Part shown: positions 1 to 7,979 of the stretch, one piece after another
How positions within the stretch are numbered: the first letter of the stretch is position 1
How the letters are laid out: every line of letters starts with the position of its first letter
Assembly: GCF_022758145.1 (NCBI RefSeq)
Contig: NZ_JAJVDH010000007.1
Coordinates: forward strand, 186,001 to 250,000
DNA: 64,000 bases
Direction of reading: 5' to 3'
From: Pontibacter vulgaris
GTDB taxonomy: Bacteria; Bacteroidota; Bacteroidia; Cytophagales; Hymenobacteraceae
Notes under the pieces: model-generated
Database searches by the model: none
What the model was told of the DNA's origin: nothing
The model's input: the letters and a program-made list of their open reading frames with translations, nothing else
Translations under genes and position numbers: made by a program

Positions 1-233
1 TGCAGCGAAAACATATCATACGTATTCTTAAGCGTTTCAAAACTACGTCCTTCCAGTATACCATTAACGCCTTTTTTTGTCAAAGCTGAAATCAGAATTT
101 TATCTTCTATTAAAAGGCTATCTATCACGATACCTCCTTTTATAAAAGAACATGCCAGCTTATTTTGCTGCATCTTATAAACCATGGCATTGCTGTTTCG
201 CAAACCCTGTTGAAGTTTAATTAATTCGTTCAT
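1..233 (-). CDS. Partial hypothetical protein, cut by the window edge
   Basis: An open frame of 77 codons runs leftward from an ATG at 231-233 and leaves the window without a stop, so only the N-terminus is visible. It begins MNELIKLQQGLRN and contains alternating hydrophobic stretches (GGIVIDSLLIEDKILISAL) but no motif I recognise. There is no signal peptide. The frame is clean to the edge and its codon use resembles that of the neighbours, so it is probably real. The function is unknown. Confidence 0.5.
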   Translation of the reverse strand, partial: MNELIKLQQGLRNSNAMVYKMQQNKLACSFIKGGIVIDSLLIEDKILISALTKKGVNGILEGRSFETLKNTYDMFSL

Positions 234-700
234 AATTCATACTATTCATTCAGGAAACGAAGGTAAAAAGCTTATAGTTCAACTCAAAACAATTATAAAA
301 TAAATTTATTTATTACCATTATATTGCAGTTATACTATATAAAAGTATATTCTCTAGCAAAATAATTTTATATGAATTTTATACTTATTAAATACTGGAA
401 AGACATATCTTGCTGCCTAATTTGGTTTGCTTGTTGTGCAGAAAGCATCTCTTCTTACATAGGGAAAAATATTGGCCCTAAAGTTTGTTAATAGAATTTA
501 AGGAGATTAATTTTAACTTAATCTGTTTAGTATCAGTAATTGGGTAACTTGAATCAATAATTGCGGAAGCAGAGAATTGAGTATTGAGAAGAGGTAACTT
601 GTCGGAAGATTGGGGCATCACCTACCGGGCAATAGTCAGCGCAATCCAGTTTATCCGGATATCTTTTAGAGCGATTACAGGAACAAGCTAAAAATACAGA
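234..700. other. Intergenic stretch, no gene seen
   Basis: About 470 bases of AT-rich sequence lie between the divergent partial gene and the first STAS-like gene. Two copies of the AAGTATA/TATACTT motif occur near 334 and 380. A minus-strand open frame at 554-811 overlaps the start of the next gene and has no credible start context, so I treat it as a shadow. No hairpin terminator or RNA gene is evident. Confidence 0.5.
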
Positions 701-1153
701 ATGGAGCCAGCTACAGATTATTTGTCTCATTACATAGACAGGGATAAAAAACTGCTCTATAGCAAGTGGTTGCGCGAGATAAGTAGCGATGAGTACCACG
801 AAGGCATGCAAAAACTCTATGAACTGATCTGTAATAATGGTTTAACCCATTGGTTACACGACATCTCCATTCAAACACAACATAGCCAGGAAGACCAAAA
901 ATGGTCATCGGAAGATTTTGCGCTTATGCTTATTCAAAGCGGCCTTAAATATATGGCTATTGTAATACCAGAAAACCCAACATCTAAACAAACAGGAGAA
1001 ATGCTGCGGGATAAATCATATCGTATTTTCGGTAAAACAGTCCTGATTGAATTCTTTGACTCGGTAGAAACAGCAACTGCATGGCTTCTTCCTAATCTGC
1101 AGCACTATCGCATCCCTCAGCTCAAATCTTCTGATACACAACTCGATAGTTAG
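701..1153 (+). CDS. SpoIIAA/STAS-like small protein, paralogue 1
   Basis: A 150-residue soluble protein with no signal peptide or membrane segment. It shares a pattern with the genes at 2633-3055 and 5873-6319: an N-terminal strand followed by WLR, an acidic-aromatic step (DEYHEG), WLHD near residue 51, an acidic Q-DQKW step near 67, a hydrophobic strand LKYMAIVIP, and a C-terminal TATAWLL helix. The overall length and the ending helix resemble the SpoIIAA-like STAS fold, but that link is inferred from pattern only. It is probably cytoplasmic. The role is unknown; in other bacteria such folds often act as regulatory partners. No clear ribosome binding site precedes the ATG. Confidence 0.65.
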   Translation: MEPATDYLSHYIDRDKKLLYSKWLREISSDEYHEGMQKLYELICNNGLTHWLHDISIQTQHSQEDQKWSSEDFALMLIQSGLKYMAIVIPENPTSKQTGEMLRDKSYRIFGKTVLIEFFDSVETATAWLLPNLQHYRIPQLKSSDTQLDS

Positions 1154-1304
1154 TGTATTTACATAAGCTCCATTATACTTTACTTAAAAGGACAATGCAG
1201 ACTGCATGAAAACTACTAGAGCTTTCATGCGCAGTTTATCCGGGTTCGATTTCAATATATAGTATTTTATAGTTTCCTTTGGAGTATACAACGATACTCG
1301 CACT

Positions 1305-2465
1305 ATGAAAAAACAAGTAGCTGTAATTTTGCTCAGCCTCTGTACGGCATCAGCAATTGCCCAGACCAGTACCTCCAGAGCCCGCGATCTGGGTATACCT
1401 TTTGAAGGCTTGCCTGGCCGCTATAATGCCATTACCGATGTACCTGGTGTACTTGTCGGGTATAAAACGCTGATTAAAGGCAAAGGCGAGCTTAAAGTTG
1501 GCAAAGGCCCGGTACGTACAGGCGTTACGGTTATACTTCCGAAAGGGAAAACAAATGCCGGTGTACCTGCTGCATGGTTCAGTTTCAATGGCGACGGCGA
1601 AATGACTGGCCTGCCTTATATCGAAGATTATGGGCTTAACTATGGCCCTATTGGAATCACGAATACTTATAGTATTGGGGTAGTGCGCGATGCAATAGGT
1701 GAATGGAACTTCAAACACTTCTCGCAAGGCGAACTTTTCGACTTTTCTTTCGGACTACCTGTTGTTGGTGAAACCTTTGATGGTATTCTGAATGACATAA
1801 ACGGCCTGCATGTTAAAAAACAGGACGTATGGGATGCCCTGGACGGAGCTAAGGGTGGCCCTGTTGCTGAAGGAAATGTTGGCGGTGGTACTGGTATGTC
1901 GCTTTTCCTGTTTAAAGGCGGCAGCGGTACGGCATCCAGGGTTATAAAAATAGACACAGCTACCTATACGCTAGGTGCTTTTGTGCAGGGTAATTTTGGA
2001 GGACGAAAAGATTTGATGGTGGCTGGCGTACCAATCGGCCAAGAAGTGACAGATTTGAAACCTATCATTAAAACAAAAGAAAAAGACGGCTCTATTATAG
2101 TGGTTATAGCTACCGATGCCCCGCTCCTGCCCTTGCAACTTAAACAAATTGCCAAGCGTGCAACTGTTGGTGTAGCCCGCACAGGTGGTATTGGCCGTAA
2201 CAGTTCAGGCGATATTTTCCTGGCATTTAGTACCCGTACTCCGGAGGCTAATGCAAAAGGAACACTGGAAACGTGGCAGTCAGTACCCAAAGAGCAGCTT
2301 GATAAGCTTTACCAGGCAACAGCTGAGGCAACCGAAGAAGCAATTATAAATGCACTTGTGGCTGCCCAAACTATGGAAGGTATAAACGGAAACACTATTT
2401 ATGCGCTGCCACACAATCGCCTGCAGGAAATAATGCGAAAGTATAACAGGCTCGAAATAAAATAA
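1305..2465 (+). CDS. P1-family (DmpA-like, S58) aminopeptidase, secreted
   Basis: A 386-residue protein with a cleavable signal peptide (MKKQVAVILLSLCTASAIAQ, cut after residue 20). It belongs to the DmpA / L-aminopeptidase D-esterase family, whose members self-cleave to create an N-terminal serine or threonine nucleophile. The family opening RDLGIPFEGLPGRYNAITDV lies at residues 27-46, the glycine-rich GNVGGGTGMSL at 190-200, and the likely processing site GGIGRNSSGD at 294-303, with Ser300 or Ser301 as candidate nucleophile. It probably trims N-terminal residues from peptides in the periplasm. It stands alone between two STAS-like paralogues, with 150 bases upstream and 167 downstream. The family assignment is secure; the substrate is not known. 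Confidence 0.88.
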   Translation: MKKQVAVILLSLCTASAIAQTSTSRARDLGIPFEGLPGRYNAITDVPGVLVGYKTLIKGKGELKVGKGPVRTGVTVILPKGKTNAGVPAAWFSFNGDGEMTGLPYIEDYGLNYGPIGITNTYSIGVVRDAIGEWNFKHFSQGELFDFSFGLPVVGETFDGILNDINGLHVKKQDVWDALDGAKGGPVAEGNVGGGTGMSLFLFKGGSGTASRVIKIDTATYTLGAFVQGNFGGRKDLMVAGVPIGQEVTDLKPIIKTKEKDGSIIVVIATDAPLLPLQLKQIAKRATVGVARTGGIGRNSSGDIFLAFSTRTPEANAKGTLETWQSVPKEQLDKLYQATAEATEEAIINALVAAQTMEGINGNTIYALPHNRLQEIMRKYNRLEIK

Positions 2466-2632
2466 ATTTACACCCTGCTTCTGTGCCTCCACTGAAGCAG
2501 GGATTTGACTTCTTGTGTTGAACAGCATCTATTCTTTAGTAAAACAACACCAGCTGTTAGTAACATATCGTATAACAAACTAAGCACCAACCACCTCTCA
2601 GAATCTGAAATTGAATTTGGCATTAGGTGCTT

Positions 2633-3055
2633 ATGAGCCATCACGATTTCATATCTATCAGCCTTGATCACGGTAACAGCCTTGCTATCATCAGGTGGCT
2701 CAGGCAGGTAGAAGCCAAAGAGTATCGTTGCGGCGTATTAAAATCAGGTCGGATAATTATAAATACAAAAGTAGAGCGCTTGCTTGTAAACAGCCTGAAA
2801 CTGGGCGTGCCCACTTTACAGGACCAAAACTGGGTGGCAGAAAAACTGAAAGAGATTTTTGACCGAAGCAATATCAGAAGAGTTGCCAGAGTTGTGTTCC
2901 CCGAAATCTTCTTCCAGATAGCTTCAGAACGTATTTTTAAAACACTTACAATACCTGGGAGCAATTACGAGATCGAAACTTTTACCTCGGAAGAAGAAGC
3001 AATGGAATGGTTACTTAACGATATACAAACTACCGAGCTGTTTGAGCAAGTATAA
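2633..3055 (+). CDS. SpoIIAA/STAS-like small protein, paralogue 2
   Basis: A 140-residue soluble protein, the second of three local paralogues. I prefer ATG 2633 (MSHHDF) to the in-frame GTG at 2627. The shared landmarks are WLRQVEAKEY near residue 24, LLVNS near 51, LQDQNW near 63, a strand RRVARVVFPE and the terminal EEEAMEWLL. The WLHD position of paralogue 1 reads LLVN here, so that aspartate is not conserved. No membrane segment or signal peptide. It converges on the cytosine deaminase gene, and a TATACTT inverted repeat lies between the two stops. The function is unknown. Confidence 0.6.
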   Translation: MSHHDFISISLDHGNSLAIIRWLRQVEAKEYRCGVLKSGRIIINTKVERLLVNSLKLGVPTLQDQNWVAEKLKEIFDRSNIRRVARVVFPEIFFQIASERIFKTLTIPGSNYEIETFTSEEEAMEWLLNDIQTTELFEQV

Positions 3056-3073
3056 ATAATGAGTACATCAGTA

Positions 3074-3116
3074 TTTATACTTCCAGCCTGACTACAATAG
3101 TATAAAGAAGTATAAA
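3074..3116. terminator. Inverted repeat between convergent genes
   Basis: TTTATACTTC (3074-3083) and GAAGTATAAA (3107-3116) form a perfect 10-bp inverted repeat around a 23-base loop, between the convergent stops at 3055 and 3138. The arms are copies of the window-wide TATACTT motif. It lacks a GC-rich stem, so it is at best a weak terminator. Confidence 0.3.
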
Positions 3117-3137
3117 CCAGTTAACAGATTTCCGGTT

Positions 3138-3584
3138 TTAAACCCCGATATCTTCATTCCAGAGTGCTGGCTTTTCTGTTATAAACTGCTGCATTAGGTT
3201 ATAGCATTCTTTATTATCGGTTACTACAACCTCTACTCCCCTCGATCTGAGCAGATCTTCTTCGCCCATAAAGGTTTTATTCTCCCCAATTACCACTTTC
3301 GGTATGCCATACAAAAGTATGGTGCCTGAGCACATGGGGCACGGCGAGAGTGTTGTGTATAATGTACATTCACGGTATACAGCGGCAGGTTGCCTGCCTG
3401 CATTCTCAAGCGCATCCATTTCGCCATGCAGAATAGCGCTACCCTGTTGCACGCGCTTGTTATGGCCACGCCCTATTATCTGCCCGTTATGTACCAGCAC
3501 CGACCCGATAGGAATACCTCCTTCTTCATAACCTTTTTTTGCCTCGTCTATGGCTGCCTGTAAAAATTCGTCTGTATAGTTCAT
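3138..3584 (-). CDS. Cytosine deaminase, yeast FCY1 type
   Basis: A 148-residue zinc-dependent deaminase that should convert cytosine to uracil (and probably 5-methylcytosine to thymine) for pyrimidine salvage in the cytoplasm. The zinc site is H53-G-E55 with P81-C82-P-M-C85. Beyond the common CDA motifs, it carries the features of the yeast enzyme: LENAGR after the HGE motif, YTTLSPCPMC, YGIPKVVIGEN, and the C-terminal cap ending W142-NEDIG, where yeast cytosine deaminase has its substrate-closing Trp and Asp. That makes a guanine deaminase or TadA assignment less likely. It is unrelated to E. coli CodA. The gene is monocistronic and converges on the STAS-like gene. Confidence 0.85.
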   Translation of the reverse strand: MNYTDEFLQAAIDEAKKGYEEGGIPIGSVLVHNGQIIGRGHNKRVQQGSAILHGEMDALENAGRQPAAVYRECTLYTTLSPCPMCSGTILLYGIPKVVIGENKTFMGEEDLLRSRGVEVVVTDNKECYNLMQQFITEKPALWNEDIGV

Positions 3585-3744
3585 TTAGCTGTTTCTGTTT
3601 ATTCAAACTCAGGTACGTAAAAGTAGCTGCATTTGCTAAAGTTTCCCGTCAGTAATAATTAACCTGCAACACATTAGTAGCAAGCAATGATAAAAATCAC
3701 AAGCAGATAAAATAAGCATCAGTTCTGGCAAGTATACCGCACTA

Positions 3745-3752
3745 TAACTTTG
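3745..3752 (+). promoter_or_regulatory. Candidate Bacteroidota -7 promoter element for ctaA
   Basis: TAACTTTG matches the Bacteroidota -7 consensus TAnnTTTG exactly and ends 14 bases before the ctaA ATG, which would give a very short leader. No clear -33 TTG is seen at the usual distance. The call rests on one element. Confidence 0.35.
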
Positions 3753-3766
3753 CTATTTATTTAACG

Positions 3767-4804
3767 ATGCAAAAGAAGATGCAAAATAAAGCCATTGTGA
3801 TTTGGCTGCTAAGCGGCGCAATTCTGATTCTTGTGATGGTTGTGATAGGCGGTATTACACGCCTGACAGGTTCCGGGCTATCTATAGTAGAGTGGAATGT
3901 AATTTCAGGTACGCTGCCGCCACTTTCGGATGCAGCCTGGCAATCGGCATTTGAAAAGTATAAACAGTTTCCGGAGTATCAGAAGCTTAACGCTGGCATG
4001 TCGTTGCAGGAATTTAAACACATATTCTACTGGGAGTATTCTCACCGGTTGCTTGGCCGCATTATCGGGCTGGTTTTCATACTTCCCTTTTTATACTTCC
4101 TGCTTACCAAAAAATTTACAGGATGGCTGTTGAAGAGATTACTCCTTATACTTATACTTGGCATGGCACAAGGGCTTATGGGCTGGCTGATGGTTAAAAG
4201 CGGCCTCGTTGATAACCCGCATGTAAGCCACTTCCGGTTAGCTGCCCACCTGCTGCTGGCACTTACACTTATTGGCGTTATACTTTTTACAGCAGCCGAC
4301 CTTAGCACAAACAATAAAACAGATACCGCAACTCCGGAGCTACGCAAACCATCTATACTTGTGCTGGCTGGCATACTTCTACAAATTATACTTGGAGCCT
4401 TTGTGGCGGGCTTAAAAGCAGGCTTTTCCTATAACACATATCCGCTTATGAATGGTGAGATTTTGCCGGCACACCTGTTAGATGGCACGCTTACTTTTGC
4501 AGATCTGATGGAAAATGGTGTGCTTATGCAGTTTCTGCACCGGTGGTTTGCGATTGCAGTGCTGTTTCTGATAATTTGGTTCTGGAACAAAACTTTAAAA
4601 AGTAATGCTGCTAATAATACCAAAAACCTCGTCAGTATACTGTTGCTAACTGCTTTTGTGCAGGTAGGCTTAGGAATTATAACATTGGTTTTGGCTGTAC
4701 CTTTAAGTATGGGGGTTATACACCAGGTGGTGGCAGCCATACTTTTTGCATTTGCCGTACTTGCCGTACATCAGCTGCAGCCTAAATTGCGAAACTTAAA
4801 TTGA
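3767..4804 (+). CDS. ctaA: Heme A synthase (COX15/CtaA)
   Basis: A 345-residue membrane protein with about eight transmembrane helices that oxidises the C8 methyl of heme O to make heme A for aa3-type cytochrome oxidase. The family opening GGITRLTGSGLSIVEW is at residues 28-43. The four expected heme-ligand histidines sit in EYSHRLLGR, HVSHFRLAAH, FLHRWFAIAV and VIHQVVAAIL. Length and motifs fit the Cox15 (type 2) branch common in Bacteroidota and proteobacteria rather than the short Bacillus form. An alternative start four codons in (ATG 3779) is possible. No oxidase genes are next to it. The coding sequence is unusually rich in ATA-CTT for Ile-Leu pairs, part of the window-wide motif bias. 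Confidence 0.93.
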   Translation: MQKKMQNKAIVIWLLSGAILILVMVVIGGITRLTGSGLSIVEWNVISGTLPPLSDAAWQSAFEKYKQFPEYQKLNAGMSLQEFKHIFYWEYSHRLLGRIIGLVFILPFLYFLLTKKFTGWLLKRLLLILILGMAQGLMGWLMVKSGLVDNPHVSHFRLAAHLLLALTLIGVILFTAADLSTNNKTDTATPELRKPSILVLAGILLQIILGAFVAGLKAGFSYNTYPLMNGEILPAHLLDGTLTFADLMENGVLMQFLHRWFAIAVLFLIIWFWNKTLKSNAANNTKNLVSILLLTAFVQVGLGIITLVLAVPLSMGVIHQVVAAILFAFAVLAVHQLQPKLRNLN

Positions 4805-4971
4805 AAACAAACTGGTTGCAGCACTTTATTTCTGAAACAGCCAGTAAATTCTTACTTCGGCAATAGAATTTTGGAGCTTTAGCAAATTATTACAACTCAA
4901 TATCTGTAAGGACATTACCGCATCAGGTTAGCACTCGTTTAACATAGTATAAACTATCTCAGCTTTATACT

Positions 4972-5325
4972 ATGAAAACATATACTATACTTTTTATCAT
5001 GCTACTGCTGGCTACTGTGGTAAACCAACAGGCAAAAGCGCAGACTTTACCTCCGCAAATAACACAAATCCAAAAACTACAGGAGGCGGAAGAATTATAT
5101 AAAATTAAAGAAGAAAAGGCTGAAGAAACCCGGAAAACTCTAACCAGAGCCGAGGCCGAATATAAAAAGGCAGAAGCAACATACAAAGCTGCAAAGCAAG
5201 CTGATCAAGAAGCATCCCAGGCAGCCAAAAGCGCGAAAAAAGCAGTGCAATTGCATCAAAAATCAATAAAGGCCGATAAGAAAGCCCAGAAGCATAGCAA
5301 CAGATCAGAGAATTTATCGAACTAA
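4972..5325 (+). CDS. Small secreted coiled-coil protein
   Basis: A 117-residue protein with a signal peptide (residues 1-24, ending QAKAQ). The mature part is almost entirely charged helix rich in Glu, Lys and Ala (residues 35-105) with heptad-like spacing, so a periplasmic coiled coil is likely. It ends in a very basic tail (KADKKAQKHSNRSENLSN). It stands alone. No family is recognised; it could be a structural or envelope-associated protein. Confidence 0.65.
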   Translation: MKTYTILFIMLLLATVVNQQAKAQTLPPQITQIQKLQEAEELYKIKEEKAEETRKTLTRAEAEYKKAEATYKAAKQADQEASQAAKSAKKAVQLHQKSIKADKKAQKHSNRSENLSN

Positions 5326-5476
5326 GAACAGTATAAAAAACAGCTTTTAATTAAAGTAGTTTTAAAGGCTTTACACCAGGAAACTACTGACACATATTTA
5401 TACTTTCGCCTTCATACTTTCGCCATTATAAAAAGTGGAATTCTGAAAGCTTTAATAGAAGTGTAGCTGAAGTATC

Positions 5477-5752
5477 TTATGCGGCTTCTTTCAGGTCGCA
5501 GGGTTTAAATGACGCCAGTTTAGAAGGATAGTATTGCTCCATTTTCTGAAGCATGTATTTTAACAGGTAATAATCTTCAGGACCGGAGCCCGCCAGGTTG
5601 ATTTTCATACGGTAATCCAGTACTTCTAAAAAGCATTGTGTGTCGTTGTACAAGATAAACTCATATACATTTATAAAAAGCCTTTTTGCCTGATCTGCAT
5701 TTATTTTGCAGCCCAGTACCTCCCGAACAGCTCTTTTCTTAGACTCTTTCAT
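5477..5752 (-). CDS. Hypothetical small cytoplasmic protein with a strong ribosome binding site
   Basis: A 91-residue protein starting MKESKKRAVREVLGCKINAD. The ORF can be extended by 12 codons, but the ATG at 5750-5752 is preceded by AAGGAGGTGTGT, a near-perfect Shine-Dalgarno at good spacing, which fixes the start. The sequence is helical, with hydrophobic and aromatic clusters (FINVYEFILY, DYYLLKYMLQKM) and no signal peptide. Such a strong ribosome binding site is unusual for this window and suggests high expression. It lies just upstream, in its own direction, of the third STAS-like gene's tail, with about 120 bases between. No function is recognised. Confidence 0.7.
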   Translation of the reverse strand: MKESKKRAVREVLGCKINADQAKRLFINVYEFILYNDTQCFLEVLDYRMKINLAGSGPEDYYLLKYMLQKMEQYYPSKLASFKPCDLKEAA

Positions 5753-5872
5753 ACACACCTCCTTTGTAATCACCTCAAAGTAAATCACTTAACAGGAGCA
5801 AAAAAATGATTAGAATCAATAACCTACAAAAAGTAAGTAAATTTTGAAGGCTTTTAACCAGCAGTGTAGATG

Positions 5873-6319
5873 CTATTTAAGCTGGCTTGCTGTACTTTTT
5901 AGCTGATATGATAACAAATTGCTATCATAACCAGGTAGCAGAAACTCTAAGGCATCATGTACGGTGCAGCAAGCCTGCAGCTCAAAGCGTGGCCCATACG
6001 CATGAATTGCTTTTTCTATCATTATTTCACCCACCAGTTCTATAAGCAGATCATCATTGTGCACCAAGGCAACTTTTTTAAGGCTTGTGCTTTGCAGCAG
6101 CTGGCCAAGCTCCTCAACCTGCCACTTCTGGTCCTGCGCAATCGGGTTGTGCATAGAGCTATCAATCAGCCAGAGTTTTAGATTTTGATCTTTAATACAC
6201 TGATAAGCGGAAAGCATAGCTTCCCGAAAGTATGCACTGTTTACGGAATGCAGCCAGGCAGTACAAATTAAGTTGTGCTCTTCTAGCACAATAGCAGTGA
6301 AGTCATCCTGAAAAGGCAT
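5873..6319 (-). CDS. SpoIIAA/STAS-like small protein, paralogue 3
   Basis: A 148-residue soluble protein and the third local paralogue, here on the opposite strand. It keeps the shared landmarks best of all: AWLHSVNSAYF near residue 21, LWLIDSSMHNP near 49, AQDQKW near 61, the strand LKKVALVHNDD, and the terminal HDALEFLLPG helix. An aspartate follows WLI as in paralogue 1. A polar C-terminal tail of about 18 residues follows the fold. No catalytic motif is visible. The presence of three divergent copies within 6 kb suggests an expanded family with a sensing or regulatory role, but that is inference. Confidence 0.65.
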   Translation of the reverse strand: MPFQDDFTAIVLEEHNLICTAWLHSVNSAYFREAMLSAYQCIKDQNLKLWLIDSSMHNPIAQDQKWQVEELGQLLQSTSLKKVALVHNDDLLIELVGEIMIEKAIHAYGPRFELQACCTVHDALEFLLPGYDSNLLSYQLKSTASQLK

Positions 6320-6584
6320 ACTTTCATTATTTGGTTTATATTAATTATAGCTATATTAATGTAACTACGCAAGAACTGTTTAATTGTGTTCAATTTAGCG
6401 TGAAGTAATGGCCAGATACTGTTATATTTTTTAGTGAACATCCTGAACCGAAATACCTGACTTTAATAAAATCGTCGAAAGTAAGTATTGCCTGTAACAT
6501 ATAAGTTATTGATATTGAATCTTTAACAAACCAACCACGGGAGAATGATATGAGGCTGATAAAATTGATAATTGAATTCTTTTC

Positions 6585-6794
6585 ATGGAAAAAAATTTAA
6601 AAATCCTGAGCGACCGTGAATGCGAAATCTTAGCTATGCTGGCAGAAGGATGTACTATTAAACAGATTGCCGACAAATTGAAAATAAGTGAATCTACTGT
6701 AGAAAAACACAGCAGGAGCATGTTACGCAAAAAAGGTTTTGTACATCCTTACCAACTTGTGAGCTGGGCTTATAGCGAAGGTGTGCTACGTTAA
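6585..6794 (+). CDS. Stand-alone LuxR/GerE-type helix-turn-helix protein
   Basis: A 69-residue protein made of essentially one GerE domain: LSDRECEILAMLAEGCTIKQ opens helix 1-2, ADKLKISESTVEKHSRSML is the recognition region. There is no receiver, PAS or ligand domain, so any control must come through expression or a partner. The three-base-longer pattern of LuxR proteins (ExEIL, STVExH) is intact. It converges on the PAS-LuxR gene at 6823-7533, whose HTH is similar, with 28 bases between the stops. It may be a DNA-binding competitor of full-length LuxR regulators. Confidence 0.75.
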   Translation: MEKNLKILSDRECEILAMLAEGCTIKQIADKLKISESTVEKHSRSMLRKKGFVHPYQLVSWAYSEGVLR

Positions 6795-6822
6795 GAAATA
6801 ATGTTAGTGGTATACTTATACT

Positions 6823-7533
6823 TTAGATAAGATCAAAAGCGCGGGCATATTGTGTAAGGTCGTAAAACGAGTTGGTTTTTAGCTTACTCTTTATGTTACG
6901 ACGGTGCGTTTCTACGGTAGATACTGAAATAAACAGCTCTTCAGCTGTTTGAGAGGCGCTTTTGCCCAATGCCATCAGGCGCAATATTTCCTGCTCGCGC
7001 TCTGATAAGTTACTGTATAAGTGGTAATGGAGCCTCAGGAAATTATTCTCTTCTAATAAGCGAGCCACTTTAGAAGTAACATGGTGTAACGGATCTATCG
7101 GGAAAGCCATGGTTATAGTTAAAAGGGGCTTGCCCTCCAAATCGCGCAGCAATACTTTAATGGTGCTCAGGTACCATGCCCAGGGCTCTTTTTCTGAACG
7201 GCGTACCTGCTGAAAAAATGATACGATCTCATCGTCATTGTTGCGCTCTACCAGCCCTATCACTTTAGGTATGTAATCTTTAGCATCTTCAGGGTTAAAA
7301 AACCTGGTATGATAATCAGGACCTAACCTGCGGATCTCATCTACGCTAAGGCCAAGCTCACGGGTTCCCCGAGGCGAAATATATTCTACTGCAAGCTCTT
7401 TTTGCAGGTTATGAATAATAACAACTCCCGGGAGGCTCTCGGCTACAGCTGCTATCTCACTGATCTTTTGCTCAATCAGGAGTTCAGTTTCAGCGTTTTG
7501 TGCTGTAGTTTCTGCGTCTGTTTTGTGCTGCAT
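6823..7533 (-). CDS. PAS domain LuxR-family transcription regulator
   Basis: A 236-residue cytoplasmic regulator. Residues 25-140 form a PAS-like sensor domain (LPGVVIIHNLQKELAVEYIS, then the PAC-like region SEKEPWAWYLSTIKVLLRDL). The C-terminal GerE helix-turn-helix occupies about 172-232 (LSEREQEILRLMALGKSASQ, SVSTVETHRRNIKSKL). Bacteroidota carry many such one-component PAS-LuxR proteins. The signal and targets are unknown. The gene is transcribed toward the stand-alone HTH gene and away from a 446-base intergenic region. Confidence 0.85.
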   Translation of the reverse strand: MQHKTDAETTAQNAETELLIEQKISEIAAVAESLPGVVIIHNLQKELAVEYISPRGTRELGLSVDEIRRLGPDYHTRFFNPEDAKDYIPKVIGLVERNNDDEIVSFFQQVRRSEKEPWAWYLSTIKVLLRDLEGKPLLTITMAFPIDPLHHVTSKVARLLEENNFLRLHYHLYSNLSEREQEILRLMALGKSASQTAEELFISVSTVETHRRNIKSKLKTNSFYDLTQYARAFDLI

Positions 7534-7979
7534 AAGTATAGATTAGCTGCTGGTTACCAGCCTTGCATACAGGCTGCACTAGAAAGATAAAGAATTACAT
7601 ATTAAATATACTATTAACGGGAATATATTTAGTGAATGGAAATTTTGCAGGTAACTGGACATTAATATTGAAATAAAGGAAAGAGAATCTGTAAAGAAGT
7701 GATCCTATTCAGCAAGTATGAAATTGGCCTGACAGCCTGAGTTAAAGCGCTGTTTATGAAGCAAAAGAACTATAAAACCACAACATATGTTTGCAGCTTA
7801 TAAAGCAGGTAAACTACAAAAGCTACAATTTTTATAATAAAGGGAGTGGTTAGATAGTTAGTAGAGAAGGCCTGCCGCAAATAGGCAATGCCTATTTAAA
7901 AGCTTTTGCTGACCACATAAGCGTAATTTTTGTTATATTTACACTAACCACAACCTAATTCTTTACAACCAATCATCAC
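7534..7979. other. Divergent intergenic region
   Basis: 446 bases between the start of the PAS-LuxR gene (minus) and the coiled-coil gene (plus), so it should hold both promoters. TATATTTA near 7934 is a partial match to the -7 consensus for the plus-strand gene. No RNA gene or repeat is evident. Confidence 0.4.
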
